Source of the DNA: RFSX01 sp964567435
Lineage (GTDB): Bacteria; Bacteroidota; Bacteroidia; Chitinophagales; Saprospiraceae
Direction of reading: 5' to 3'
Assembly (NCBI GenBank): GCA_964567435.1
Contig: CAZMMQ010000001.1
Location: 62,001-126,000, forward strand
DNA length: 64,000 nt
Shown here: piece after piece, positions 16,397-26,057 of the stretch
Position numbering within the stretch: the stretch's first letter is position 1
Layout of the letters: the number at the start of each line of letters is the position of its first letter
Notes under the pieces: model-generated
What the model saw: only the letters and a program-made list of their open reading frames with translations
What the model was told of the DNA's origin: nothing
Databases searched by the model: none
Position numbers and translations under genes: made by a program

Positions 16397-19006
16397 ATGG
16401 CCGAAGATATAATAAAGCATGACAAGAAGTATAAGTTTAAGGCATTAAATGTCTATGCTTCAACGGAATGGCTGGCTAACAATCAGAAGAAATACAGACA
16501 AGTATTCAATGCCGAGAATAGCTCTTATATATATGCAGAATTAGCATTTTATAATAAGCAATTTGACAATACTAACTGGAATGTCTCTATCCAGTTGAAG
16601 TGCTTTGAACTTGGGAAAAAGAAGAAAATTTGCAACCTAAATTTCAATAAGAAGGTCTCTAAAGCGGACTCTCTTGTCTATGTAAGAGAAGGTTGGGGTA
16701 ACAAAAAGCAAGGCTCATTTTGGAAAAAAGGTACATATTATTGGGAAGCTTGGATTGATGATGAAAAAGTAGCGACTAAATATTTTTATATAGAAAACTA
16801 TGGAAGTAACATCTCAAATTTTTGGATAGAGAAATTGGAGTTATTATCCATGCGCTTATATGAAGGATCCTTTGAAGATGTCCATGAAACTCAGCGCAAA
16901 TTCTTAAAAGTATTTTCTTCTGATACAACAAGATATATATACTCAGAATTAAGCTTTAAAAAGCGACAAGCAGATTTAGCATTCAGTATAGAGGTGTTTA
17001 TTAAGTTTTACAACCAGGCTCGTGAGTTAAAAGGTCAGGTCTCAAAGTTGGTTAAAGTAAGAGAAAAAGATGATGTTATTCAGACTTCATTAGGATGGGG
17101 TAGTAATTCTAAAGGATCTTGGAGAAATGGGCACTATACTGCAGAGTTGGTAATTCTAGATAAGTTAGTTGGCATTATTCCATTTGAAATTGCTTATGAT
17201 ACCGTAGAAGGAGATTCACCACTGAAGCTTTTTCTTGGAGACAAACAAGTGCTATTCCAGCCTGATATAGAACTCAATCAAAGTTTTGATGAAACTATAG
17301 AAAGATTCAATAGCCTTATAGGCCTTAAAACCATAAAGAAGCAAATTAAAGATCACTCCAACTATATAAAATATCTACAGCTTAGAAAAGAAAGGGGGCT
17401 CAAGGAAGATGATGATATAAACATACATTCCGTTTTTACAGGCAACCCCGGTACAGGAAAGACTACTGTAGCTAAAATGATGGGTGCTATTTACAAGAAA
17501 ATGGGACTATTGTCTAAAGGTCATGTACATGAAGTAGACAGGAGTGATTTAGTAGGCGAGTATATTGGACAAACAGCACCAAAAGTTAAGACTGCTATAA
17601 CAAAGGCAAGGGGAGGAGTTCTATTTATAGATGAAGCCTATGCCCTTGCGAGGACTAATGACGACAGTAAAGACTTTGGTCGAGAAGCTATTGAAATATT
17701 AGTCAAAGAAATGTCAAATGGTGAAGGAGATTTAGCGATAATAGTCGCCGGATATCCAAAAGAAATGACTCACTTTATTAATTCCAACCCTGGTCTTAAA
17801 TCAAGATTTAAACACTTTTTTGAATTTCCAGATTATCTACCTCAAGAATTAATTGAAATAGCCAATTATGCCGCATTAGATCTTGGAGTATATTTCTCAA
17901 AATTCGCAAAAGAAAAAATCAATGACATTATTATCAACGCCTACAGGGATAGAGATGTCAATTTTGGGAATGCCAGATTTGTCTACGATTTAGTAGAGAA
18001 AGCAAAGATCAACTTGGGTTTAAGAATTATGCTTGCTGATGATCCAAAAGAGCTAACAGACAAAGAGTTCAATCTAATCAAGCAAGAAGATGTATTAAAT
18101 ATTCAGCTAGAAAATCAGAAACTCAAACCAGAAATTCCGGTAGACAAAGAGTTACTAAAAATGTCATTGGCCGAACTGGATGAGTTGATTGGGATGGAGA
18201 ATATAAAGAAGGAGATTAGAGAATTGGTAGAAGTAGTCAATTATCACAAACAGTCAGGAAGAGATGTTCTGAATAATTTTTATTTACACACTGTATTTGT
18301 AGGAAATCCAGGAACAGGTAAAACGACTGTTGCAAGGATATTGACAAAAATATATAAGGCATTAGGTCTATTAGAAAGAGGGCACATCATAGAGACAGAT
18401 AGACAAGGGTTAGTTGCAGGATATATAGGTCAGACGGCTATAAAAACCAATGAGAGAATCAATGAAGCTTATGGCGGCGTTCTATTTATAGATGAAGCTT
18501 ATGCCTTAAGTAATTTTGGAGGCCTGCAAGGTGATTATGGTAATGAAGCTATTCAGACCATTCTCAAGAGGATGGAAGATAACAGAGGTGAATTCTTTGT
18601 ATTTGCAGCAGGCTATCCAGACAATATGGATGTATTCTTAAAAGCCAATCCAGGTCTAAGGTCCAGATTTGATAAAGTACTGAAATTCGAAGATTATAGT
18701 CCAGAGGAACTATTAGCTATTGCTATGTCTATGATTCAGCAAAGTGGATATAGAGTGCAGAATCCTGCTAAGGAATTATTGTTTGATCAACTCATGGATA
18801 TGTACAATACTAGAAATAAGTATTTTGGCAATGCAAGAGAAGTCAGAAAAATGGTATTGGATGTCATCAAAAATCAAAATTTGAGATGTGCACAAAATGA
18901 CGTTCAAAGTTCAGACAATACCATTATCATAGATGATATCAAACAAGTAATTGCTCACAGCGATAGTGATTTATTTACCAAGGAAAGTATTGGCTTTAAA
19001 AAGTAA
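16397..19006 (+). CDS. Tandem CbxX/SpoVK-type AAA+ ATPase with duplicated N-terminal domain
   Basis: 869 aa. Two AAA+ modules of the CbxX/CfqX/SpoVK group: the first has Walker A GNPGTGKTT at 349-357 and Walker B GVLFIDEAYAL at about 407; the second has Walker A GNPGTGKT at 636-643 and its own GVLFIDEAYAL. Both end with the AGYP and PGLxSRF arginine-finger-type segments. The first 270 residues are two copies of a beta-rich domain (about 12-133 and 143-266): both have YIY[AS]EL[AS]F and a GWG-x-GS[FW] stretch. Relatives act as hexameric remodelling ATPases (for example Rubisco activase CbbX or EccA). The client here is unknown. The gene stands alone, divergent from ferredoxin. Confidence 0.9.
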   Translation: MAEDIIKHDKKYKFKALNVYASTEWLANNQKKYRQVFNAENSSYIYAELAFYNKQFDNTNWNVSIQLKCFELGKKKKICNLNFNKKVSKADSLVYVREGWGNKKQGSFWKKGTYYWEAWIDDEKVATKYFYIENYGSNISNFWIEKLELLSMRLYEGSFEDVHETQRKFLKVFSSDTTRYIYSELSFKKRQADLAFSIEVFIKFYNQARELKGQVSKLVKVREKDDVIQTSLGWGSNSKGSWRNGHYTAELVILDKLVGIIPFEIAYDTVEGDSPLKLFLGDKQVLFQPDIELNQSFDETIERFNSLIGLKTIKKQIKDHSNYIKYLQLRKERGLKEDDDINIHSVFTGNPGTGKTTVAKMMGAIYKKMGLLSKGHVHEVDRSDLVGEYIGQTAPKVKTAITKARGGVLFIDEAYALARTNDDSKDFGREAIEILVKEMSNGEGDLAIIVAGYPKEMTHFINSNPGLKSRFKHFFEFPDYLPQELIEIANYAALDLGVYFSKFAKEKINDIIINAYRDRDVNFGNARFVYDLVEKAKINLGLRIMLADDPKELTDKEFNLIKQEDVLNIQLENQKLKPEIPVDKELLKMSLAELDELIGMENIKKEIRELVEVVNYHKQSGRDVLNNFYLHTVFVGNPGTGKTTVARILTKIYKALGLLERGHIIETDRQGLVAGYIGQTAIKTNERINEAYGGVLFIDEAYALSNFGGLQGDYGNEAIQTILKRMEDNRGEFFVFAAGYPDNMDVFLKANPGLRSRFDKVLKFEDYSPEELLAIAMSMIQQSGYRVQNPAKELLFDQLMDMYNTRNKYFGNAREVRKMVLDVIKNQNLRCAQNDVQSSDNTIIIDDIKQVIAHSDSDLFTKESIGFKK

Positions 19007-19007
19007 T

Positions 19008-20645
19008 CTAAAATCTAAACTTTATTCCACCCCAAATTTGCTGTCTCAAAACAGGTTGATCAGCCCATAAAGCATATTCCACTCCAATTACATTAGTACC
19101 TTTAACAAAGATATCAAACTGTTCTGATATCATATATCTTACCTTAAAAGACAAATCCCAATATGGCCCCAAATCTTGAGTGTCATCAAGATCTCTGAAC
19201 TGCCTTACACTAGCAAAATTAAGGTTTTGCGTCAGTTCTAATTTGTCTCTGAACAAAAACTGTTTTCCAGTGAACCCAAGTTCGAAGACCGGTCTGTAAT
19301 ATAGTTCTAAGCTATCGGTTAGAAACAAACTATACCTGGAATGAATACCCAATTCTACTTCCTTACTCGGTGTAAAAATGACTTCTGGCACAAATGAAAA
19401 CTCATCTCTAGAAATAAAATCTATGCTAGGATCAATTTGTGGTGAGTTAAAATTGGCTTCGTTACGGTATTGTGTATAAGCCAACCCTAATTTGAACGTG
19501 ACATCTTTCAAAGTATAGCACGGCTGCAAGTTGTACGATCTCGTATTTGAAAGAGAATAATCCAAAGATATAAACTCATTAAAATTAAAATAGGGATTAA
19601 ATGCCAAGAGATTGCTTACCGAATTTCTTGAATATGCTGACGAAGTGAAAATCCTAACATCAATATCAGAATAAACCGAAAGTAGATTTATATCTATTAA
19701 TGGAAACCAAAAATTCATGGAGCCATTTCGAATGTACTGTACTCCAACTTTTGCTTGATAATTTAATGACTTTATTCTTAGATTAGGTTCTAATACAAAT
19801 TCTGATGCAACCTTTTCATCTATGGACTCACTATCTTCTTGACCAAGTGTACGATTAAATGTTATAGGCAACTCTGCGGAAAATTTGTCTGAAAATGATT
19901 TTAATACATTTAAATCAGTTCTCAGTACTTGATCAGATATCGCATTTCCTAGCTGGCGCCATTCATAGCCACCACCTAGCCTGGCAGAAAATTGGTTGTC
20001 TTCAAATGTATTGTATTGAATATCCAAATTAGAACCATAACCAAAATACGGAATCTCACGAAACTGATTATCTGATCCTAATATACTTACGTCTTCCCAA
20101 ATGGTTCTTTCAGCAAATCCTCTCAGTCTAACTTTTGTTTGCTTACTTAAATGGTAACCCAAATATGCATCCGCATTAAGATCAGAGAACATTCTTTTGG
20201 ATAACTCTAAGCTATCATTTGATGACAGGTAGTCTAACTTTATCCCTGCATCTAACCAGTCTTCAATGAAGTAATGATAAGCTGCTCCAGCATTGATTGT
20301 TTGATGTGTACCATATCCGGCATACAGATATCCGTTATGTAGATCTTCCTGAGCAATTTCTTCACCCTTATAACCAAGTGGTCTAATCTCTGGATTTGGC
20401 CTTTCAAAATCAATCACCTTATCAGTACTAACATTGTAGTTGTAATTTATTGCGGTATTTGATCTCTTCTTATGCGTAAAGGACAATTTTTTCTTTTGTG
20501 CTTCAAGGATTGTGGCCTCAAATCGCTTTACTACTTCTACATTCTCACTAGGAATGTCTGTTGTATCAGACTGAGCCATAACAACAACACACCAAAAGCT
20601 ACTGAAAGTGAGTAGCAAATAATTAATAGCTATTTTCTTATTCAT
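19008..20645 (-). CDS. Outer-membrane beta-barrel protein paired with TPR protein
   Basis: 545 aa with a signal peptide (MAQ cleavage near residue 25). The mature chain begins with a short charged segment (to about residue 70), then continuous amphipathic strands ending in the terminal aromatic RQQIWGGIKFRF, as in barrels inserted by the BAM machinery. No plug domain or TonB box is evident, although similar proteins are often labelled TonB-dependent receptors. Its start overlaps the stop of the 1008-aa TPR gene by 8 nt, so the two are translated together. It ends 1 nt from the convergent AAA gene. Confidence 0.8.
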   Translation of the reverse strand: MNKKIAINYLLLTFSSFWCVVVMAQSDTTDIPSENVEVVKRFEATILEAQKKKLSFTHKKRSNTAINYNYNVSTDKVIDFERPNPEIRPLGYKGEEIAQEDLHNGYLYAGYGTHQTINAGAAYHYFIEDWLDAGIKLDYLSSNDSLELSKRMFSDLNADAYLGYHLSKQTKVRLRGFAERTIWEDVSILGSDNQFREIPYFGYGSNLDIQYNTFEDNQFSARLGGGYEWRQLGNAISDQVLRTDLNVLKSFSDKFSAELPITFNRTLGQEDSESIDEKVASEFVLEPNLRIKSLNYQAKVGVQYIRNGSMNFWFPLIDINLLSVYSDIDVRIFTSSAYSRNSVSNLLAFNPYFNFNEFISLDYSLSNTRSYNLQPCYTLKDVTFKLGLAYTQYRNEANFNSPQIDPSIDFISRDEFSFVPEVIFTPSKEVELGIHSRYSLFLTDSLELYYRPVFELGFTGKQFLFRDKLELTQNLNFASVRQFRDLDDTQDLGPYWDLSFKVRYMISEQFDIFVKGTNVIGVEYALWADQPVLRQQIWGGIKFRF

Positions 20646-23600
20646 TTTCTAAAGAGTCTACTTCAATAAATTCTAACTCACCATTAGGTTTGATGCGGGA
20701 TTCTTCCTCTATAATTTTGTTGAGGCTTTCTAATTTTTTCATTGCTTCGCTGTTGACCAGTGTGTCATCTTTAAAATTTTCAATCACCGATTCGTAAGCG
20801 GCTGAAGCATTAAGGAAATCTTTTTTGATAGTATATATGTCGCCGATGAGAATTAGGCTTTTTGCCACCCAAAATGGATAGTTAGTTGCATTTTTGGTTG
20901 TCTCAAATGCTTGTACTTCTGCGCTTTCATATTGTAGTCTATCGTAAAGAATTTTTGATAAGTGATAACTAGCTTCAGCAGCTTCATTGTTGTCTAAATA
21001 ACTTCCAACCATTGTGTAAGCTGCCACAGCATCATCTAGTTTACTTTGTGATTGGAAAGTTTTTCCCAGATAAAACTGCGCTACACCTTTACTATGATCA
21101 GAGGCATCAGAGTGATCGGCAACAGAAGCTCCATACTTTTCTATCCCTACAACGTTAGAAATCTTAAAGGCACTATATAATGCCGCTTCATGTAATTCTA
21201 ATGAACGACTACCTTCTAGATCGATTAGTTCGTTATAATATTTATATGCCTTATTAAAGTCATGTGAATGATTATAACTTATAAGCGCTGATTTTTTAAG
21301 AGACGACTTGTAATGTTCAGATCCAAAATCCTGGAGAACCTCTTCATAGTGAACCAAGGCTTGATCATATAATTTTAATAAGGCATGAGATTCAGCCAGA
21401 TAATATGCAGCATCGTCTTTATAAAATCCATCTCCATATTTTCGGCGATAGCCTTGAAGTAGGGTGATTGCTTGCTCATACTCCGCATTCTTATATGCAG
21501 CAAAAGCTACATCGTAAGTGATAGAATCCTTTTCTATATCCTTATATTCATAGCCAACCTCTGATTCTAGAAATCTAAAATAAGCATCTGAATCATTAAG
21601 ATTCTCTAGATATATCTCTTCCATTGCTAATAGTGCCGCACGTTGGTCCTCATTATTTTCACTGGTTTTAAGTCCTTTCTCATATGACATCAGCGCTTTC
21701 TCCATATCTCCTTGATTGTAACTTATCAGACCCATTCGCATATGTGACTTAGGTGAGAATTCTGATTTGGGATATAATTCAGTTAGGGAATCATATATCC
21801 GATAAGCTTCGTTATTATTACCTAATTGAACCAATGTCTCACCGATTTCAAACAAGGCATCATCACGATATGGGGTATCAAGATCTTCTTTAATAAGGGT
21901 CTCAAGTGTATTGAGTTTCTCATATGGTTTGTTATGGACACCATAGATTAAAGATTTTTGCAAGGTAATATAGTCAGCATCGGATGCATCGTTTGCTATC
22001 GCCTTATCATAGTATGACAAGGCCGCATCATAATTATTGTCCATCAATTCTATGTCCGCTAATCTTGTCAAAACATCATTGAATAGATGTTTTTCAATTT
22101 GTGGCTGGTAAGCGTCAAGAGCTGATTTGAGATTGGTCTTTGCTGAACTATAGTTTGCTTTATCTATAGATTGATATGATAGAAGGTAATGACTTTCAAA
22201 ACGGTAGGTTCTATCATTAGAAGCTAAGTAATTTTCTAAATGTCCACGACTTTTGTCGGTGGATCCACTCATATCTAAAATATATCCTGTCCAAAACTGA
22301 GATTGGTTTTTCGTTTGAGTACTTCCTGGCGTCTCGGAAGCTGCTCTAAAATAACTAAGTGCCTCGCTGTGCTGATCATTCTCTATGAGTTGTACACCAT
22401 ACTCGTAACTCAATTCTTGATAAGTTCTAAGAATTTCTGTGGATTTGGCTGGGAGCTTTTCGATTGTTGTTAAGGCGATTTTATGGTCTGATGACCTTAC
22501 CAGCAATTGTGCTAATAAGTTCTGCGCATCTTTATAGTAAGAGTTATTTTCAGTAACTTCAACCAAACCATTAATAGCTGTTCTCTCCTCACCGAGATCA
22601 GCAGAAAGTTTGTAGTATAAGAAGATAGCCTCTGATTTGACATCTTCATAGTAGTCTAATTTCGATGCGTGCTTAAAGGCTGATCTTGCATCTATTTTGT
22701 CATCTACTTTTAAGGCTATGGCTCCGAGAAGATAATTGGCCATTTGACCTGTGGCGGTTTCTTGATGTGCCAGTTCTTTTAGATTTTCACTCGCATTAGC
22801 CATTTGACCAGCTCTGTATTGCAACAGGCCGATTTGATAAAATTCGTTCTCAGAAAGTTTTGGAGTGGCGTCAGCAAATGCTTGAAGATGTACCAATGCT
22901 TTATGGTCATTCTCCTTTGCTAAGTAGGATAGGCCAAGCATCTTATGGATTTGCCCTTTATTCTTTAGATTTTTTGAACTAAGTCGCTGCTCACCATATG
23001 CTATGACTTTGTCGTATTCTTTGTCTTTAAAATATATCTGAGACAGATAGAATGGTATAAGATTACCATACCTAGGATGATTGTCTACTTTCTCAAAATT
23101 CTTTACTGCATCCTCTACATTATTGAGGTAATACTGGTTGATACCTAAATAATATTGTGCATCCTGAGTGTATGCATTTGGTGATACAACGACTTTATCT
23201 AAGTATGTCTCTGAAGTTTCAAAATCCTTGTCAAGCAAGTGAATGTATCCTAAATTAAAATTCACCTTATGATTGAAGTTGTCAGAAAGGTAGGTATGGT
23301 GAATTTGATTATAAAATCTCTTTGCATTATCAAAATCCTTCCTATCGAAATACTTATTACCTATCTCTAAGAGAATTCCATTTCTCTCATTATTATCTTC
23401 TGCCCTTGCCACAGATTCTAATAATAGATCAATTGCCCTCGTCTCATCTAAATGATAAGAACTTTTTCCTTCTAATACTATAGTGTTATCTACCTCTTCT
23501 ATATTGTAAATAGCAGATAAAGCCACTCCTGGCAGGTTTTGTTCTAAATTATCTTCAATTGTTGGATAGAAGTGGTCATTTTTTATGAGATGTATACTTT

Positions 23601-23664
23601 GTTGTGCTTGGCTAGGTAGGCAAATGGCAGCAACAAGTGCAGTGACAACGGTTTTTGTGAACAT
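20638..23664 (-). CDS. Large periplasmic tetratricopeptide-repeat protein
   Basis: 1008 aa with a signal peptide (residues 1-20, ending SQAQ). Nearly the whole chain consists of TPR-like helix pairs, with repeated patterns such as ALSYYDKAIAND, AYRIYDSLTELYPKSEF, KALMSYEKGLK and AYKYYNELIDLEG. It lacks catalytic motifs. Bacteroidota often have this large TPR protein followed by a barrel protein; an envelope scaffold or assembly role is likely. The protein is translationally coupled with the 545-aa barrel (8-nt overlap). The upstream 190 bp gap to rocD contains the 12-bp palindrome TACATATATGTA at 23741. Confidence 0.85.
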   Translation of the reverse strand: MFTKTVVTALVAAICLPSQAQQSIHLIKNDHFYPTIEDNLEQNLPGVALSAIYNIEEVDNTIVLEGKSSYHLDETRAIDLLLESVARAEDNNERNGILLEIGNKYFDRKDFDNAKRFYNQIHHTYLSDNFNHKVNFNLGYIHLLDKDFETSETYLDKVVVSPNAYTQDAQYYLGINQYYLNNVEDAVKNFEKVDNHPRYGNLIPFYLSQIYFKDKEYDKVIAYGEQRLSSKNLKNKGQIHKMLGLSYLAKENDHKALVHLQAFADATPKLSENEFYQIGLLQYRAGQMANASENLKELAHQETATGQMANYLLGAIALKVDDKIDARSAFKHASKLDYYEDVKSEAIFLYYKLSADLGEERTAINGLVEVTENNSYYKDAQNLLAQLLVRSSDHKIALTTIEKLPAKSTEILRTYQELSYEYGVQLIENDQHSEALSYFRAASETPGSTQTKNQSQFWTGYILDMSGSTDKSRGHLENYLASNDRTYRFESHYLLSYQSIDKANYSSAKTNLKSALDAYQPQIEKHLFNDVLTRLADIELMDNNYDAALSYYDKAIANDASDADYITLQKSLIYGVHNKPYEKLNTLETLIKEDLDTPYRDDALFEIGETLVQLGNNNEAYRIYDSLTELYPKSEFSPKSHMRMGLISYNQGDMEKALMSYEKGLKTSENNEDQRAALLAMEEIYLENLNDSDAYFRFLESEVGYEYKDIEKDSITYDVAFAAYKNAEYEQAITLLQGYRRKYGDGFYKDDAAYYLAESHALLKLYDQALVHYEEVLQDFGSEHYKSSLKKSALISYNHSHDFNKAYKYYNELIDLEGSRSLELHEAALYSAFKISNVVGIEKYGASVADHSDASDHSKGVAQFYLGKTFQSQSKLDDAVAAYTMVGSYLDNNEAAEASYHLSKILYDRLQYESAEVQAFETTKNATNYPFWVAKSLILIGDIYTIKKDFLNASAAYESVIENFKDDTLVNSEAMKKLESLNKIIEEESRIKPNGELEFIEVDSLENE

Positions 23665-23855
23665 ATACTTGCATTATTGATATAAAAAGGGTTCTCAGAT
23701 AGAGCTCGACTCTACTGAAACGCAATTATATTAATAAAATTACATATATGTATAACTATTGGCAATCAATTACATATGAAATATTTTGCCATATTGAACA
23801 GAAATGGTGAATTTTTAACCCTCGTTAACTAGAGGCGCCACAAAAGAAGCAATAT

Positions 23856-25136
23856 TTAGCTGATTTTAAATTCCATAATAGTCTGTTCTATAATATCGCA
23901 GCACTTCATTAATTGATCTTCAGTTATGACAAGAGGTGGAGCGAACCTGATGATGTTGCCATGTGTGGGCTTAGCCAGGAGTCCGTTGTCTTTTAACGAC
24001 ACACAAATATTCCAAGCTGTTTTGCTGGTTTCATCATCATTAATCACAATGGCATTCAATAAGCCTTTGCCTCGAACAAGTGTTACCAAATCAGACTTAT
24101 CAGCCAACTGTTGCATTCTCAGTCTAAATAATTTGCCAAGCTCTTCGGCATTTTCCGCAAGCTTTTCGTCTCTGATTACATCTAGCGCTGCTATTGCAAC
24201 GGCACAGGCTAATGGATTCCCACCAAAAGTAGAACCATGCTCACCTGGTTTGATGGTCAACATGATATCATCATTTGCCAAAACAGCTGATACAGGAAAT
24301 ACCCCACCTGAAAGCGCTTTTCCCAAAACAAGTATATCTGGTTTTACTTCTGGCTTATGCTGACATGAAACCTCACAAGTACAATTACCGCAGGTAGCCA
24401 ATAACTTCCCAGTTCTAGCGATCCCAGTCTGAACTTCATCAGCAATGAATAGGGCATTATATTTTTCGCATAGTGCCTTTGCCCCTGATAGATATCCTTC
24501 TGCTGGCACGTATACCCCAGCTTCTCCTTGGATAGGCTCTACCATAAACCCTGCAGTGTATGGATCTTTGAGTGCTGACTCAAGTGCATCTAGGTCATCA
24601 TAAGGGACCACTTCAATACCAGGCATATAGGGACCAAAACCTTTTGTACTACTTGGATCTACCGAAGCGGATATAACGGCCAATGTCCTTCCATGGAAAT
24701 TACCAGATGCAAAAATGATCTTAGCCTTATACTGTTCGACCCCTTTAACTTCATAGGCCCATTTTCTGGCCAATTTGAGTGCTGTCTCTACTGCTTCCAC
24801 TCCAGAATTGATAGGTAGCACTTTGTCATAATTAAAATATTCAGTTATATATTTTTCATACGGACCTAACTGATCATTATAGAAAGCTCTTGATGTGAGT
24901 GTCAGAATCTCAGATTGATTTTTAAGCGCATCTACTATCCTTGGATGACAGTGACCTTGATTTACCGCTGAGTAGGCGCTGAGAAAATCATAATACCTTT
25001 TGCCTTCAGGGTCCCATACATATACACCATCTCCTTTTGCTATGACGACGGGGAGTGGATGATAATTATGTGCTCCATATTTATCTTCCATCTTCATCAA
25101 ATCATTAGAATCTAAGTTAGTCTTCGTCTCCATCAT
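23856..25136 (-). CDS. rocD: Ornithine aminotransferase RocD
   Basis: 426 aa class III PLP aminotransferase that turns ornithine and 2-oxoglutarate into glutamate semialdehyde and glutamate. The PLP lysine is K273 in LVLGKALSGG, the Asp-containing ADEVQTGIARTGK lies just before, and the ornithine-type opening AHNYHPLPVVI is present. Between the two is an insertion with four cysteines (249, 252, 254, 258) and His 260, absent from the B. subtilis type but seen in some Bacteroidota enzymes. It follows coaE by 16 bp on the same strand. ctlX, which would supply ornithine, is 3.6 kb away. Confidence 0.95.
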   Translation of the reverse strand: MMETKTNLDSNDLMKMEDKYGAHNYHPLPVVIAKGDGVYVWDPEGKRYYDFLSAYSAVNQGHCHPRIVDALKNQSEILTLTSRAFYNDQLGPYEKYITEYFNYDKVLPINSGVEAVETALKLARKWAYEVKGVEQYKAKIIFASGNFHGRTLAVISASVDPSSTKGFGPYMPGIEVVPYDDLDALESALKDPYTAGFMVEPIQGEAGVYVPAEGYLSGAKALCEKYNALFIADEVQTGIARTGKLLATCGNCTCEVSCQHKPEVKPDILVLGKALSGGVFPVSAVLANDDIMLTIKPGEHGSTFGGNPLACAVAIAALDVIRDEKLAENAEELGKLFRLRMQQLADKSDLVTLVRGKGLLNAIVINDDETSKTAWNICVSLKDNGLLAKPTHGNIIRFAPPLVITEDQLMKCCDIIEQTIMEFKIS

Positions 25137-25152
25137 AAGTATTAGCCTTTAA

Positions 25153-25752
25153 TTAAATAATTTTAGAATGTAATATTAATGATTTATGAATTTCTTTTAT
25201 CTGATTGTCAAGAGATGAAATATTTCTTCCTTCATTTTTTATAACAAAATCAGCAAGCTTTAACTTTTGGTCATCTGGTAGTTGTTGACTTATTCTGCTT
25301 TCTACCTGCTTTTTAGTGACACCATCTCTTTTTATAACCCTCTCTATTCGTTTAGCTTTAGAGGCCACAACTAAAATTACAAAATCAAAGTGATTCATCT
25401 TTTTTTCAAATATTATCGCTGATTCCTCTATGACGTAATTTGAATATTGATTATTAGCCCATTCTTCAAAGTCCAACTTTACTTTTGGATGGACCAACCC
25501 ATTAATGCCTGTCAGAAGGGTCTTATCCTTAAATATTTTCTGAGCTATATAGGGCCTGTTTGGTCTTCCATTCTTATGGTAGGATTCCATCCCAAGTAAA
25601 TCTTTAATGTCAGCCTTTAGGTGTTGGTCTTGATACATCAACCTTTTGGCCTCCTTATCAGCGTAATAGACAGGTATTCCCAATAACTCAAACCGCCTAG
25701 CCACAAATGATTTTCCAGAACCGATTCCTCCCGTAAGGCCAACTTTCAACAA
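25153..25752 (-). CDS. coaE: Dephospho-CoA kinase CoaE
   Basis: 199 aa. The P-loop GGIGSGKS is at residues 8-15 near the N-terminus, then IPVYYADKEAKRLM and the substrate-lid region HPKVKLDFEEW. It performs the last step of coenzyme A synthesis, phosphorylation of the ribose 3'-OH. The start appears to be a TTG at 25752 (a second TTG follows directly); no ATG is available before the P-loop. It is upstream of rocD in the same direction and divergent from a thiamine-binding protein gene with 38 bp between starts. Confidence 0.93.
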   Translation of the reverse strand: MLKVGLTGGIGSGKSFVARRFELLGIPVYYADKEAKRLMYQDQHLKADIKDLLGMESYHKNGRPNRPYIAQKIFKDKTLLTGINGLVHPKVKLDFEEWANNQYSNYVIEESAIIFEKKMNHFDFVILVVASKAKRIERVIKRDGVTKKQVESRISQQLPDDQKLKLADFVIKNEGRNISSLDNQIKEIHKSLILHSKII

Positions 25753-25790
25753 TACTGTAATTTTACACCTAAAGATAAATTAAATAAAGC

Positions 25791-26054
25791 ATGAATGTCA
25801 CTGTGGAACTAAGTCTATATCCTCTTACATCTGATTATGAAGCATCAATTATTTCATTCATAAAAAGATTGAAATCCAATAAAGAGCTCACTGTACTCAC
25901 CCATGCTATGAGCACTTTTGTCAAAGGAGATATACATGTGGTAATGAAAGCTATTGGAGAAGCAACGGTACTACTTCCTATTAGTTCTGCCTCATTAGTT
26001 ATGAAACTGATTACTAGAGACTTGCCTGTAGAGTCAGGCTTTTTAGAATTCTAA
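25791..26054 (+). CDS. Thiamine-binding (MTH1187/YkoF) family protein
   Basis: 87 aa. The pattern VELSLYPL at the start, THAMSTFVKGDIHVVMKAI in the middle and a short hydrophobic C-terminal half fit the small ferredoxin-like fold of the MTH1187/YkoF thiamine-binding family. No signal peptide or metal motif. It is 3 nt from the end of the convergent hscA gene. No thiamine pathway gene is near, so function rests on family resemblance alone. Confidence 0.75.
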   Translation: MNVTVELSLYPLTSDYEASIISFIKRLKSNKELTVLTHAMSTFVKGDIHVVMKAIGEATVLLPISSASLVMKLITRDLPVESGFLEF

Positions 26055-26057
26055 TCT

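Noticed and set aside
16397..19006. Rubisco activase CbbX
   Set aside because: Two AAA units and extra N-terminal domains, and no Rubisco genes; only the general family is supported.
19008..20645. TonB-dependent receptor
   Set aside because: No plug domain or TonB box; only barrel strands are visible.
23741..23752. TACATATATGTA palindrome as an operator of the TPR gene
   Set aside because: Very AT-rich 12-mer, easily by chance; no promoter box beside it.
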